The notes: generated from the letters alone by a model not told the origin. DNA of 60,312 nucleotides from Prevotella sp. (GCA_017541365.1 JAFXZF010000020.1:1-60312), one strand, 5' to 3'. Shown: positions 15,897 through 24,950, counted from the first letter of the stretch. Made by a program: numbers and translations.

Positions 15897-15927
15897 TTTG
15901 ACATATGTTCAAAAAATATTAACTTTG
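15897..15927 (+). promoter_or_regulatory. Promoter of mutAB
   Basis: TTTG (15897-15900), 19 nt, TAACTTTG (15920-15927): full consensus. The predicted leader is about 60 nt, too short for a cobalamin riboswitch. Confidence 0.9.
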
Positions 15928-15993
15928 CAATCCACAGGGGCATTATGCCCTTTTCGCTGCGATCTAAACAATATATTACGATACAAGAAAAAT

Positions 15994-17799
15994 ATGAGTA
16001 ACACTAAGGAGAAACTCTTTCCGGAGTTTCAATCACCTACCACCCAAGAATGGCTTGATAAGATAGAAGTCGATCTTAAGGGTGCAGACTTTCAGAAGCG
16101 CCTCGTATGGCGTACTCCTGAGGGATTTAATGTTCAGCCCTTCTATCGCAGGGAGGATGTAGAGAAACTTGACACGCCCAATGCCATGCCTGGTGAATTC
16201 CCCTATGTCAGAGGCAACAAGAAGGACGACAATACATGGTACATACGTCAGGAGATTAATGCTACTGATGCTAAGGTGGCCAATGCTAAAGCTCTCGATG
16301 TCCTCAACAAAGGCATCGACTCACTCAGTTTTGACATTCCTCGAGACAATGTGAGCAAGGAGTTCATCGCCCAACTGCTCGAGGGTATCTATTGTGATAT
16401 CGTCGAAGTAAATTTCAGCACATGCAAGCGTCGTAGCATCGAACTGGCACAGATACTTGCCGACTATTTCGAAGAGAAAGGCTACGACAAGGAGAAGGTC
16501 GTGGGTTCCATCGACTGGGACCCTATCGAGAAGATGCTCAAGGGCAAGACCCATGCTGAAGGCGTGCTACAGTTTGCTGCACCTATAATTGATATCCTCA
16601 AGGACTATCCTAACTTCCGTTGTGTAACGGTCAATTCACTTTTCCTCAACAATAGTGGTGCTTACATCACTCAGGAACTGGGTTATGCCCTCGCTTGGGG
16701 TAATGAGTATATGCAACTGCTCACCGAGGCTGGCGTAGAACCTACGCTTGCTGCCAAGAAGATAAAGTTTAATATGGGTATCTCCGAAAACTACTTCATG
16801 GAGATTGCCAAATTCCGTGCTGCACGTATGCTTTGGGCTCAGATAGTGAAGCAGTACGAGCCCAAGTGCGACTGCGCTTGCCAGATGTGCGTCAATGCTG
16901 TGACGACGGAGTACAACATGACCATCTTCGATGCCCATGTTAATCTGCTTCGCTCACAGACCGAGACCATGTCGGCAGCCCTTGCTGGAGTGCATTCCAT
17001 CGTGGTGACACCTTTTGATGCTGCCTACGAGACCCCTGATGATTTCTCTGAGCGTATAGCACGCAATCAGCAGTTGCTGTTGAAAGAGGAGTGCCATTTC
17101 AATACTGTTGTTGACCCAGGTGCTGGCTCTTACTACATCGAAGAACTCACCACCAACATTGCTCAGGAGGCATGGAAACTCTTCCTCAGCATAGAGGACG
17201 AAGGCGGTTTCCTCGCTATGGTAAAGGCAGGCAAGGTACAGGAAGATATCAATGCCACCAACGACAAACGTCACACTCTCGCCGCCCAGCGTCGTGAGTT
17301 TATCCTTGGCACTAACCAGTTCCCTAACTTCAATGAGAAGTCTGAGGGTAAGCAGCCTCTTAACACTACTCGTCTGGCAGCCGACTTCGAAACTCTTCGC
17401 TTGGCTACCGAGAAGGCTCCAAAGCAACCTGTTGCCTTTATGCTCACCATCGGTAACTTGGTATGGCGTCAGGCTCGTGCGCAGTTCTCTACCAACTTCC
17501 TCGCCTGTGCAGGCTACAAGGTTATTGACAACCTCGGATTCCCAACGGTCGAGGAGGGCATCGATGCTGCTCTTGAGGCTGGAGCCGACATCGTGGTCAT
17601 CTGTTCTTCTGATGATGAATACGCTGAATATGCTCCAGCTGCCTTCAAATATCTCGATGGCAGGGCTATGTTTGTTGTTGCTGGTGCCCCAGCCTGTGCA
17701 GATGACCTCAAGGCTCTTGGCATAGAGCACTTCATCCATGTTAAGGTCAATCAGCTCGAGACTCTCAAAATGTTTAACGAAAAATTAGGTATAAAATAA
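15994..17799 (+). CDS. mutA: Methylmalonyl-CoA mutase small (beta) subunit
   Basis: Non-catalytic partner of the B12-dependent mutase. I start at ATG 15994 (MSNTKEKLFPEFQSPTTQEW), which lies downstream of the promoter; the open frame starting 96 nt earlier includes the promoter itself. It has 601 residues: a TIM-barrel domain to about 480 (PFYRREDVEKLDTPNAMPGE, GAGSYYIEEL), then a B12-binding-like fold. That fold lacks D-x-H-x-x-G, as is normal for small subunits. The stop is followed after 6 nt by mutB. Confidence 0.95.
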   Translation: MSNTKEKLFPEFQSPTTQEWLDKIEVDLKGADFQKRLVWRTPEGFNVQPFYRREDVEKLDTPNAMPGEFPYVRGNKKDDNTWYIRQEINATDAKVANAKALDVLNKGIDSLSFDIPRDNVSKEFIAQLLEGIYCDIVEVNFSTCKRRSIELAQILADYFEEKGYDKEKVVGSIDWDPIEKMLKGKTHAEGVLQFAAPIIDILKDYPNFRCVTVNSLFLNNSGAYITQELGYALAWGNEYMQLLTEAGVEPTLAAKKIKFNMGISENYFMEIAKFRAARMLWAQIVKQYEPKCDCACQMCVNAVTTEYNMTIFDAHVNLLRSQTETMSAALAGVHSIVVTPFDAAYETPDDFSERIARNQQLLLKEECHFNTVVDPGAGSYYIEELTTNIAQEAWKLFLSIEDEGGFLAMVKAGKVQEDINATNDKRHTLAAQRREFILGTNQFPNFNEKSEGKQPLNTTRLAADFETLRLATEKAPKQPVAFMLTIGNLVWRQARAQFSTNFLACAGYKVIDNLGFPTVEEGIDAALEAGADIVVICSSDDEYAEYAPAAFKYLDGRAMFVVAGAPACADDLKALGIEHFIHVKVNQLETLKMFNEKLGIK

Positions 17800-17805
17800 A
17801 GCTCT

Positions 17806-19953
17806 ATGGCAAGAAAAGATTTCAAAAACATAAATATCTTCTCTGGCATAGAGAAGAAAGACGGCGCTGCTTGGCAGAAGCAGAACAATATACAGTATGT
17901 GTGGAAAACTCCTGAGCATATCGAGGTGAAGCCAGCCTATACCAAGGAAGACCTTGAGGGCATGGAACATCTCGATTTCGTGGCAGGCATACCTCCTTAC
18001 CTTCGTGGACCTTACTCCATGATGTATCCCTTCCGTCCTTGGACCATACGTCAGTATGCTGGATTCTCTACGGCAGAGGAGTCAAATGCTTTCTATCGCC
18101 GTAACCTCGCCTCTGGTCAGAAAGGTCTCTCCGTAGCCTTCGACCTCCCTACCCACCGTGGCTATGACCCCGACAACCTTCGTGTCGTAGGCGATGTAGG
18201 TAAGGCTGGCGTTAGCATCTGTTCTGTTGAGAACATGAAGGTGCTCTTCGATGGCATACCTCTTAACAAGATGTCTGTCTCCATGACCATGAACGGTGCC
18301 GTACTGCCCATCATGGCATTCTACATTGTGGCAGGACTGGAGCAGGGTGCCAAACTCGAAGAGATGGCTGGTACCATTCAGAATGATATTCTCAAGGAGT
18401 TCATGGTGCGCAACACCTATATCTACCCACCAGCATTCTCCATGAGGATTATCGCCGATATCTTTGAGTACACCTCACAGAACATGCCTAAGTTCAACTC
18501 CATCTCTATCTCTGGCTACCACATGCAAGAGGCAGGTGCCACGGCCGACATCGAGCTCGCCTACACCCTTGCCGACGGACTGGAGTACCTGCGTGCTGGT
18601 GTCAATGCAGGTATCGACATAGATGCTTTTGCACCACGCCTCAGTTTCTTCTGGGCTATTGGCACCAACCACTTCATGGAGATTGCCAAGATGCGTGCCG
18701 GTCGTCTGTTGTGGGCTAAGATTGTCAAGAGCTTCGGAGCCAAGAACCCCAAGTCCATGGCACTGCGTACCCACTCCCAGACATCAGGATGGTCGCTCAC
18801 TGAGCAAGATCCGTTCAACAACGTAGGACGTACTGCTATAGAGGCGATGGCAGCAGTATTGGGACATACCCAGTCGCTCCATACCAACTCCCTCGATGAG
18901 GCTATCGCACTGCCTACCGACTTCTCCGCCCGCATAGCTCGTAACACTCAGATCTACATCCAGAACGAGACCAAGGTGTGCAAGGAGATAGACCCATGGG
19001 CAGGCTCTTACTATGTGGAGTATCTCACCAACGAACTCGTTCACAAGGCATGGGCTCTCATTCAGGAGATTGAGGAACTGGGCGGCATGGCAAAGGCTAT
19101 TGAGACAGGTGTGCCAAAGATGCGCATCGAGGAAGCAGCAGCACGCACTCAGGCTCGTATCGACTCTGGTCAGCAGACCATCGTGGGCACCAACAAGTAT
19201 CGTCTTGACCATGAAGACCCCATCGACATCCTCGAGGTTGACAATACCACAGTGCGCAAGCAGCAGGAGGAGGCTCTCAAAGAACTCAAGGCTAACCGTG
19301 ATGAGACAAAGGTAAAAGAGACTCTCGACGCTCTCACCAAGGTGGTGGAGACAGGTGAAGGCAACCTTCTTGCAGCAGCAGTAGAGTGTGCCAAGGTGCG
19401 TTGTACCCTTGGTGAGATAAGTGATGCCTGCGAGAAGATCGTAGGACGTTATAAGGCAGTAATCAGAACAATATCAGGCGTGTATAAATCAGAAACAAAC
19501 AACGACAAGGACTTTGAGAAGGCTTGTCAACTTACTCAGCAGTTTGCTGATAGGTTTGGTCGTCGCCCTCGTATCTTCGTGGCAAAGATGGGACAGGACG
19601 GACACGACCGCGGCGCAAAGGTTGTAGCAACGGGCTATGCAGACTGTGGCTACGATGTTGATATGGGACCACTCTTCCAAACTCCGGAAGAGGCTGCCCG
19701 TGAGGCAGTGGAGAATGATGTCAACATTATCGGTGTTTCATCTCTTGCTGCTGGTCACAAGACTCTCATCCCTCAGCTCTTCGAGGAACTGAAGAAACTC
19801 GGTCGTGAGGATATCATGGTCATCGCAGGTGGTGTCATCCCTGCACAGGACTACGACTTCCTCTACAAGGCTGGTGTGGCGGCTATCTTCGGACCTGGCA
19901 CACCAGTTGCCAAGTCTGCCATCGAGATGATGCGCATACTTCTTGATGAATAA
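17806..19953 (+). CDS. mutB: Methylmalonyl-CoA mutase large (alpha) subunit
   Basis: Catalyses the adenosylcobalamin-dependent rearrangement of succinyl-CoA to (R)-methylmalonyl-CoA. It has 715 residues, the usual length. The barrel shows [34 protein letters not shown] and [16 protein letters not shown]. The C-terminal cobalamin domain has the base-off motif D598-G-H600-D-R-G603 ([14 protein letters not shown]), H600 being the lower Co ligand. It forms a two-gene operon with mutA, ended by the hairpin at 19995-20028. It opposes the epimerase/decarboxylase operon, so both halves of the succinate-propionate route share one control region. Confidence 0.97.
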   Translation: MARKDFKNINIFSGIEKKDGAAWQKQNNIQYVWKTPEHIEVKPAYTKEDLEGMEHLDFVAGIPPYLRGPYSMMYPFRPWTIRQYAGFSTAEESNAFYRRNLASGQKGLSVAFDLPTHRGYDPDNLRVVGDVGKAGVSICSVENMKVLFDGIPLNKMSVSMTMNGAVLPIMAFYIVAGLEQGAKLEEMAGTIQNDILKEFMVRNTYIYPPAFSMRIIADIFEYTSQNMPKFNSISISGYHMQEAGATADIELAYTLADGLEYLRAGVNAGIDIDAFAPRLSFFWAIGTNHFMEIAKMRAGRLLWAKIVKSFGAKNPKSMALRTHSQTSGWSLTEQDPFNNVGRTAIEAMAAVLGHTQSLHTNSLDEAIALPTDFSARIARNTQIYIQNETKVCKEIDPWAGSYYVEYLTNELVHKAWALIQEIEELGGMAKAIETGVPKMRIEEAAARTQARIDSGQQTIVGTNKYRLDHEDPIDILEVDNTTVRKQQEEALKELKANRDETKVKETLDALTKVVETGEGNLLAAAVECAKVRCTLGEISDACEKIVGRYKAVIRTISGVYKSETNNDKDFEKACQLTQQFADRFGRRPRIFVAKMGQDGHDRGAKVVATGYADCGYDVDMGPLFQTPEEAAREAVENDVNIIGVSSLAAGHKTLIPQLFEELKKLGREDIMVIAGGVIPAQDYDFLYKAGVAAIFGPGTPVAKSAIEMMRILLDE

Positions 19954-19994
19954 GAAAAGCCCCTTCATTCCCCCTGCATAGGGGGACTTAAAGA

Positions 19995-20028
19995 AACCCC
20001 TCTGAATCTTATGAGATTTGGAGGGGTT
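19995..20028. terminator. Bidirectional terminator between mutB and the AEC transporter
   Basis: Stem AACCCCTC/GAGGGGTT; CCTTTTT follows on the plus strand and TCTTT on the minus strand. A second G/C inverted motif lies at 19957-19990. Confidence 0.75.
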
Positions 20029-20051
20029 CCTTTTTATAGGGTTATGGCTTT

Positions 20052-21020
20052 TTATGAGAAAAACTGCGAGAGCAGTGGTATGGTCAGCAATGACATTATC
20101 GTGGTGGTAAACGTCAGTTCCGTCATCAGGGTAGTGTCCTTGCCGTTTATCAGGCACAGTATGGTGCCGTATGTCGCTACGGGCATGGCGACGATCACCG
20201 TATTGATGTTTACCACGTATTCGCTGAATCCCATAGCGCTGAACAACAAGTAGAGAGCACCAGGTATCAGCACCAGTCGGCATACCGATGTGGCATACAC
20301 CGTCACGTTGCCCAGCATCGACTTGCCCGATAGCTGTGCCATCGTCGAACCTATGATGAGCAGTGCCCCCGGCACGGTGATGTTGCCCACCATGGTGAGA
20401 GTCTTGCTTATCTCCGTAGGAATCCCCTTTATGCCCGCCGCCACGATTATCATTGACATGTAGGCAGCAATCATTGGAGTGCTGTACAGCACCTTCTTCT
20501 TGAATTTTCTCTTCAGGTTTTCGTAGCTCCGAAGGAGCGTTTCGTTTTCGTTAAGGTTATCGTTAACGTTATCGTCCCCGTTAGCAATCAGCATATTCCC
20601 CACCGTAAACACGAAAAAGGTGTTAGCCACGTTGAGTATGGCAGCATAGAATACCGCTTCATAGCCGAATATGCTCGCCACTATAGGGTAGCCTATGAAC
20701 CCTACGTTGCCAAACATCAGTGCGAAGCCCACTACGCCCATGTCCTCCCTTCTGCGCGTCAGCAGTCGGGGTAGGGTAAGGCTCACCCCCGTCAGCAGTA
20801 TGTAGGTGAGAAAACTTATGCCCAGCAGAGGCAGTATCATGTTGCGGTCGGGTAGGATGTCTCCCATCGTCGATGACAGTATCAGTGCCGGACATGTGAT
20901 GTTGACTATAAGGGCAGAGAGCTTCTTGTCAAACTCCTCATTCATATATCCCACCTTGCCGGCAATGAAGCCGATGACCACGATAGCCACCAGTGATATC
21001 ATTACTTCCAAATTAGCCAT
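20052..21020 (-). CDS. AEC (auxin efflux carrier) family transporter
   Basis: A 322-residue inner-membrane protein of about ten helices in two halves. It has the AEC features GFIAGKVGYMNEEFDKKLSA in helix 1 with its loop and VNITCPALILSS (Asn/Pro-containing unwound helix), repeated in the second half as TMVGNITVPGALLIIGSTMA. Family members export organic acids such as malate or malonate; the substrate here is unknown. The middle cytosolic loop (residues about 147-176) is encoded by repeat elements (20517-20577): two 12-nt units giving DNVNDNLNEN, then a GTTTCGTA-hairpin element giving ETLLRSYEN. The gene follows the L,D-transpeptidase by 6 nt. Confidence 0.92.
   Translation of the reverse strand: MANLEVMISLVAIVVIGFIAGKVGYMNEEFDKKLSALIVNITCPALILSSTMGDILPDRNMILPLLGISFLTYILLTGVSLTLPRLLTRRREDMGVVGFALMFGNVGFIGYPIVASIFGYEAVFYAAILNVANTFFVFTVGNMLIANGDDNVNDNLNENETLLRSYENLKRKFKKKVLYSTPMIAAYMSMIIVAAGIKGIPTEISKTLTMVGNITVPGALLIIGSTMAQLSGKSMLGNVTVYATSVCRLVLIPGALYLLFSAMGFSEYVVNINTVIVAMPVATYGTILCLINGKDTTLMTELTFTTTIMSLLTIPLLSQFFS
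20517..20577. repeat. GTTTCGTA mini-hairpin element plus 12-nt repeats, in frame in a gene
   Basis: GTTTTCGTA (20517-20525), hairpin GCTCCGAAGGAGC (20526-20538), GTTTCG, then GTTAAGGTTATC and GTTAACGTTATC (20550-20573). Confidence 0.85.
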
Positions 21021-21026
21021 TTTCTA

Positions 21027-22583
21027 TCAGAAGAGAGATTGTATCTTTTCGTAAACGGGTTTGTCGTAGCCATATATGTCGGGGAACGTCTCCATCACCC
21101 CCGTCTGTGGATTAGGGTACATCGTGTAGTACATTATAAATATGGGTACGCGCGGAGAAATCTTGTGGTATGTCAGCAGGCGGTAGGGGCGCTGCTCGTT
21201 ACGGTGCGAGGCGAGCCACCTCATGCCGCGCTCCGTCTCAGGCTGCATGTCCATCGATATGCGCAGGCAGTCGCGTGTCCACTCGCTTATGCCAGGCAGG
21301 AGGAATATGGCGAGGTCATAAGGGCGCTCCACACGTATGCAGCCATGCGACACCGTGCGGCGGTCACGGCTGAATACCCCTGGCGAGTTGGTGTCATGCA
21401 GATATATCGAAAAACTATTGCTGAAGCGAAATACTATCCTTCCCAGCGCATTGCCCTGTCCGCCACGCTGCACGAAGCGTATCGCGGCGTTTTTGAAACT
21501 CTCGCCCCCCATGTGTGCTATGTTTATGGTATCGCCGGTGCCGCGGTGCACGGCGAAGTAGCGGTGACGTGCAAACCATGCCGAGTCGCCCGCATGCCGT
21601 GTGAAGTCCGATGCCGCTATCTTTGGTGGCAGGCTCCATTCCGGATTCACCTGCATGTACGCAATCTCGCTGCACAGTAGTGGTGTCTTGGTGTCCCATG
21701 CCCCCACGGCAACCTTCATCGTAAGCATCGTGTCACGCGCTATCGCCCACAGGTACTGTGACGGTATGTTGACCATCACTCTGCGCTCGTCCGCCGCAGG
21801 ATGTTTTATCCTCCATCGGCATCGTTCCATGTTGGTGAGTATTCTCCATCGCTTCTCGCCGTCGGTGGTGCCCGTCAGTTCCTCCTGCAGTGCGCTGTAC
21901 AGCGATGTGTAGGCAGGCATCGAGCCATGCAAGTGCTCCATGCGGCTGTCCGCCGAGAGCATGCCCAGTGCCTCGCCATAGTCAGGCACCGCCGTAGCGT
22001 AGTCATAGAGGTGAGCGTACGATGTCACACCTGTCATCCCGTTAGTCTTTTGGTACAGACGGTTGAGGAGTTTGGCAGGCTGCATAAAGCCGTATCTCAT
22101 GCCCGTGACATACTTCACGTATGCCTTGGAGAGGTTGTAGTCCAATCGTGGCAGTATCTCGTTGATGTCCAGTCCGAGAGAGTCAAAGGCGAGATGGCGC
22201 ACCGTAGCCACATCCTGCGTTATCTCGGGCAGACAGAAAGCCTCCACCGCCATTCCGTGGCGTGGCAGCTCATCCTCCATGAAGCGTACGAAGTCGTCAG
22301 CATCGTCAGACAGTCCCTCCTCAGCCGAAAACCACACCCACAGTGCCTTGCCCGCCGTGTCGGCTAAGCTGTCATAGCGGTGCTTCACCATGATGTCCGC
22401 CTTCCATGCCGACGAGTCAGCCGCCGTCACCCCGTGCAGAGCGCCCCTCATGCGGTTCTCATTCAGTGAGTCTTGGTATGCGCCGAAGGGCTTTTCTTCC
22501 ATCACGCCCACCATACTGCCTATGCGCCCGCACCCAGTTAGGAGTAGTGTTATGAATATGACGGTATATGCTGACCTTATCAT
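21027..22583 (-). CDS. L,D-transpeptidase (YkuD) lipoprotein
   Basis: Probably cross-links peptidoglycan or attaches proteins to it in the periplasm. It has 518 residues starting MIRSAYTVIFITLLLTGCGR, a lipoprotein signal with Cys18. The scaffold-type N-terminal domain carries DEILPRLDYNLSKAYVKYV-like helices. The YkuD domain contains HMGGESFKNAAIRFVQRGGQ and the active-site motif S-H413-G-C415-I-R. This two-domain layout is that of the YcbB/LdtD type. It lies 12 nt after the TSCPD gene, probably one transcript with it and the AEC transporter. Confidence 0.92.
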   Translation of the reverse strand: MIRSAYTVIFITLLLTGCGRIGSMVGVMEEKPFGAYQDSLNENRMRGALHGVTAADSSAWKADIMVKHRYDSLADTAGKALWVWFSAEEGLSDDADDFVRFMEDELPRHGMAVEAFCLPEITQDVATVRHLAFDSLGLDINEILPRLDYNLSKAYVKYVTGMRYGFMQPAKLLNRLYQKTNGMTGVTSYAHLYDYATAVPDYGEALGMLSADSRMEHLHGSMPAYTSLYSALQEELTGTTDGEKRWRILTNMERCRWRIKHPAADERRVMVNIPSQYLWAIARDTMLTMKVAVGAWDTKTPLLCSEIAYMQVNPEWSLPPKIAASDFTRHAGDSAWFARHRYFAVHRGTGDTINIAHMGGESFKNAAIRFVQRGGQGNALGRIVFRFSNSFSIYLHDTNSPGVFSRDRRTVSHGCIRVERPYDLAIFLLPGISEWTRDCLRISMDMQPETERGMRWLASHRNEQRPYRLLTYHKISPRVPIFIMYYTMYPNPQTGVMETFPDIYGYDKPVYEKIQSLF

Positions 22584-22595
22584 TTTTCTTAGCTG

Positions 22596-22856
22596 TCAGG
22601 AGTCTCTCAGCGTCTTCAGTGCCTCGCTCAGTTGGTCTGGGCACGAAGTAGTCTTCATGCCACATCGTATGCCGTGCAGTTTCTCTATTACGTCATCTAT
22701 CTTCTGTCCCGTCACCAGTTTGCTGATACCCTGCAGGTTTCCGTTGCATCCACCCACGAAGTGCACCTGTTGTATAATACCATTCTCGTCAGCCGTTACG
22801 TCGATAGCCTTGGAGCATACCCCTGACGGTGTAAACATAATGTGCTTTGTCTTCAT
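22596..22856 (-). CDS. TIGR03905 family TSCPD-domain protein
   Basis: An 86-residue soluble protein. The C-terminal motif KTTSCPDQLSEAL is the TSCPD signature, and CSKAIDV, GGCNGNLQGIS and GIRCGMKTTSC give four regularly placed cysteines. TSCPD domains are also found at the end of some B12-dependent ribonucleotide reductases, where the cysteines probably bind metal. The function of the stand-alone family is unknown. Confidence 0.88.
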   Translation of the reverse strand: MKTKHIMFTPSGVCSKAIDVTADENGIIQQVHFVGGCNGNLQGISKLVTGQKIDDVIEKLHGIRCGMKTTSCPDQLSEALKTLRDS

Positions 22857-22881
22857 ACCTTGTTTTTGTGCTATTTATGTG

Positions 22882-22912
22882 CAAAGTTACGAAAAGTCGA
22901 GCACAAAACAAA
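22882..22912 (-). promoter_or_regulatory. Promoter of the TSCPD - L,D-transpeptidase - AEC unit
   Basis: TTTG (22909-22912), 19 nt, TAACTTTG (22882-22889) on the minus strand: full consensus. Confidence 0.85.
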
Positions 22913-23045
22913 GAAACTCCTTTCTTTTTTTGTCGAGACGGAGTAACTTGACTCAGCACGAGTCAGAGTTACATTTTTTTTAAAGTGGGTACAAACGTGA
23001 TTTATTTCTTTTGTTGAGCGTGAGAAAAATACCATAAAATAGGTA

Positions 23046-23076
23046 TTGTGTATTATATGAAATCGCCGTACCTTTG
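23046..23076 (+). promoter_or_regulatory. Promoter of the putative small RNA
   Basis: TTG (23046-23048), 20 nt, TACCTTTG (23069-23076). The initial transcribed stretch 23084-23104 nearly repeats that after the promoter at 23680-23710. Confidence 0.75.
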
Positions 23077-23083
23077 CAAAAGA

Positions 23084-23221
23084 TTTCACGCTTGGCATAG
23101 AGAGGCATGTACTTCGCATCAGTGTTCATCCGTGCCATCCGTGGTCACTTTTGTTAATAAGATAAAGTTCATAATGTTTTTGTATGATAAAAGGGCAGGC
23201 TGTGAAGTCCGCCCTTTTATC
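23084..23221 (+). ncRNA. Candidate small RNA (~140 nt)
   Basis: It begins at a full promoter and ends at a perfect 11-bp hairpin (23186-23221). No convincing ORF lies between. It contains the dispersed ATCCGTG repeat at 23127-23147. The 5' end TTTCACGCTYGGCATAGAGA is shared with the leader of the gene at 23816. Function is unknown; expression is predicted, not seen. Confidence 0.5.
23186..23221 (+). terminator. Hairpin ending the candidate small RNA
   Basis: GATAAAAGGGC/GCCCTTTTATC, 11 bp, with a 14-nt loop. The T run is inside the 3' arm, so it could work in both directions. Confidence 0.6.
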
Positions 23222-23579
23222 ATTATGCCGTCTATGCATACCTTCCAACATGCTGATGCTATGATATAACATTATCTTCTGTCATTAAGTGACAATTCCT
23301 TTGTCGTCTCAACAACCTAAGTTCGCTTCGCCATTTTTTATGGAAGTACGAAAAAAATAATAAAAAACATTCTTAAGGTAAATATTCCCCCATGTTTTTT
23401 ATGAATAAAGTGTTTTTAATTGCTTCAGTATCAATATGTTTCTATACTATAAGGTTTGAACGCTGATTATGTTTAGTCGGTAAAAACGGTTAAATAGCAT
23501 GTGACAGGAGCAGTTCGGCAATGCAAAAAGCCAAGTGTTGAAGACAGCGTGCTAACCATCACAAATATAGGCAGTTACT
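23222..23579. other. Gap with no recognisable gene
   Basis: AT-rich sequence with only a 21-codon frame at 23401. I see no further signal here. Confidence 0.4.
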
Positions 23580-23660
23580 AAAACATATCCTTTTGGCCTC
23601 TAAAAGGATATGTTTTAGCCCTCAAAAGGATAACTTTTAGCCCCTAAAAGGATATGTTTT
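23580..23660. repeat. 22-bp phased array of AAAAGGATATGTTTT units
   Basis: Four 15-nt units start at 23580, 23602, 23624 and 23646. The first is the inverse (AAAACATATCCTTTT), so units one and two can form a perfect 15-bp hairpin. The 7-nt spacers are GGCCTCT, AGCCCTC and AGCCCCT. Confidence 0.9.
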
Positions 23661-23679
23661 CCAAACGCGGTGCAAAATG

Positions 23680-23739
23680 TTGTGTATTTTGCGGAAATGT
23701 TGTACCTTTGCATAAAAATTTCACGCTCGGCATAGAGAG
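23680..23739 (+). promoter_or_regulatory. Promoter and conserved leader of the secreted repeat protein
   Basis: TTG (23680-23682), 20 nt, TACCTTTG (23703-23710), then TTTCACGCTCGGCATAGAGA at 23719. The leader can fold GAGA/TCTC within GGC/GCC just after it. Confidence 0.75.
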
Positions 23740-23815
23740 CAGGTTCTCTGCCCTCGCTTAATCAATTTTTTGTCCTCCAAAGGATATTATTGACCGAACA
23801 ATTACTGATTTTATT

Positions 23816-24919
23816 ATGAAACGTAGAAAGACTTATATGATGATGGCACTGGCTGCCATGTTTGCATTCAGCACTCCTGCTGATGCACAGTTTGGACTGG
23901 GCAAACTGGCTCGCAAGGTGCGTAAGGCTGTGGGCGTGGAGACACAGCAGGATAAGTACGAGGAGTTTAGGGAGCAACAGGCGAAAGAGGATAAGATACG
24001 CCAGCACAAGCGCGACTCGATAAAGGCGGTGATGGCAAGCATCACACCAACGATACCACAGCCTGCTGCTGAGGGTACGGCGCCTATCGCCATCAAATGG
24101 AAGGGTACGCAGATTGGTACGTGGGACCCCGTAAGCCTTGTGATAACTTTCAACCAGACTTATGACGACGGCGCGTATGCGGGTCAGAAGGTGATATACA
24201 AACTCGACCCTGCCACGGGTAAATGGAAGAGTAGGAAGGGTACTGACGTGGGACAGATGAGTAACGACGGTACCATAGTGTCGCCCAACCTGGGAACGAT
24301 AAAGTTTAATCCGCAGACCAACAAGGTGGTGAGAAATGGCGAGATAATAGGCGAGGTGAATATGCTGAGCGCCTATAGCTACGGTACTACGATAGGTGGC
24401 TACGAAACGCATGTGAGCCCCTTGCTCGTGGCTTTCACTTTCCATGGGTCGCTGATCTCTGAGAAACAGATAACTGAGTGGAAAGAGGCTAAGAAACAGC
24501 GTGACCTGGCGGCTGCCAAGGCTCGTCAGGAGGCTGCTGCGAGGGCTGCAAGCAGTAGTTCGAGCAGCAGTAGCAGCAGTTCTAACAGCAGTATGGAACT
24601 ATGGCGCGGCGGCAGCAGGTTTGGCGAGATAAAGTCTAACGATGAGGTGTATATGGGTGGCAGCTACAAGGGTAAGTTCTCGGGCAACGAGATTTATGTG
24701 GGTGGCAGCTACAAGGGCAAGATAAGCGGTAACGAGATTTACAAGGACGGCAGATACATAGGCAAGGTTAGTTCGGGCGACGTCTATATCGGCGGTAGCC
24801 GAGTAGGCGAGGTGAAATCAAATGGCGATGTATATAAAGGCGGATCGTATATCGGTCGTGTGACTAATATGAGGGATGCGAACAAGGTTGCCGTCATCTA
24901 CTTCTTTGACTTCTTCTAA
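23816..24919 (+). CDS. Secreted protein with Ser linker and six-fold GGSYxGxIxSNGDVY repeats
   Basis: It has 367 residues from ATG 23816. Signal peptide 1-25 (MMMALAAMFAFSTPADAQFG). A charged helical stretch (~30-70) and a middle domain (~90-240) precede an Ala/Arg helix, then a serine run at about residues 241-258. The C-terminal ~95 residues contain about six ~15-residue units of the type Y-x-G-G-S-Y-x-G-x-(I/V)-x-S-x-G-(D/E)-(V/I). This resembles small beta-flower or MORN-like sheets. I do not recognise the family. It lies in an operon-like pair with the PIG-L gene, 31 nt downstream. Confidence 0.8.
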   Translation: MKRRKTYMMMALAAMFAFSTPADAQFGLGKLARKVRKAVGVETQQDKYEEFREQQAKEDKIRQHKRDSIKAVMASITPTIPQPAAEGTAPIAIKWKGTQIGTWDPVSLVITFNQTYDDGAYAGQKVIYKLDPATGKWKSRKGTDVGQMSNDGTIVSPNLGTIKFNPQTNKVVRNGEIIGEVNMLSAYSYGTTIGGYETHVSPLLVAFTFHGSLISEKQITEWKEAKKQRDLAAAKARQEAAARAASSSSSSSSSSSNSSMELWRGGSRFGEIKSNDEVYMGGSYKGKFSGNEIYVGGSYKGKISGNEIYKDGRYIGKVSSGDVYIGGSRVGEVKSNGDVYKGGSYIGRVTNMRDANKVAVIYFFDFF

Positions 24920-24950
24920 AAACGAAATCGTAAACCATAGTGCTGTCGGC

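Noticed and set aside
15927..15994. Cobalamin riboswitch ahead of mutA
   Set aside because: Only about 60 nt lie between the predicted start of transcription and the ATG and no B12-box is seen.
16954..17739. Long antisense frames inside mutA, mutB, menG, uxaC and others
   Set aside because: They mirror codon bias of the true genes, have no own signals and no domain motifs.
15994..17799. Loss of the B12 ligand in MutA as a defect
   Set aside because: Small subunits of this mutase normally lack D-x-H-x-x-G; the large subunit has it (H600).
23401..23466. 21-codon ORF in the 23-kb gap
   Set aside because: No promoter or conserved pattern; length expected by chance in AT-rich DNA.
23580..23660. 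Small CRISPR-like repeat with 7-nt spacers
   Set aside because: Unit spacing of 22 nt with near-constant 7-nt spacers and one inverted unit does not fit CRISPR.
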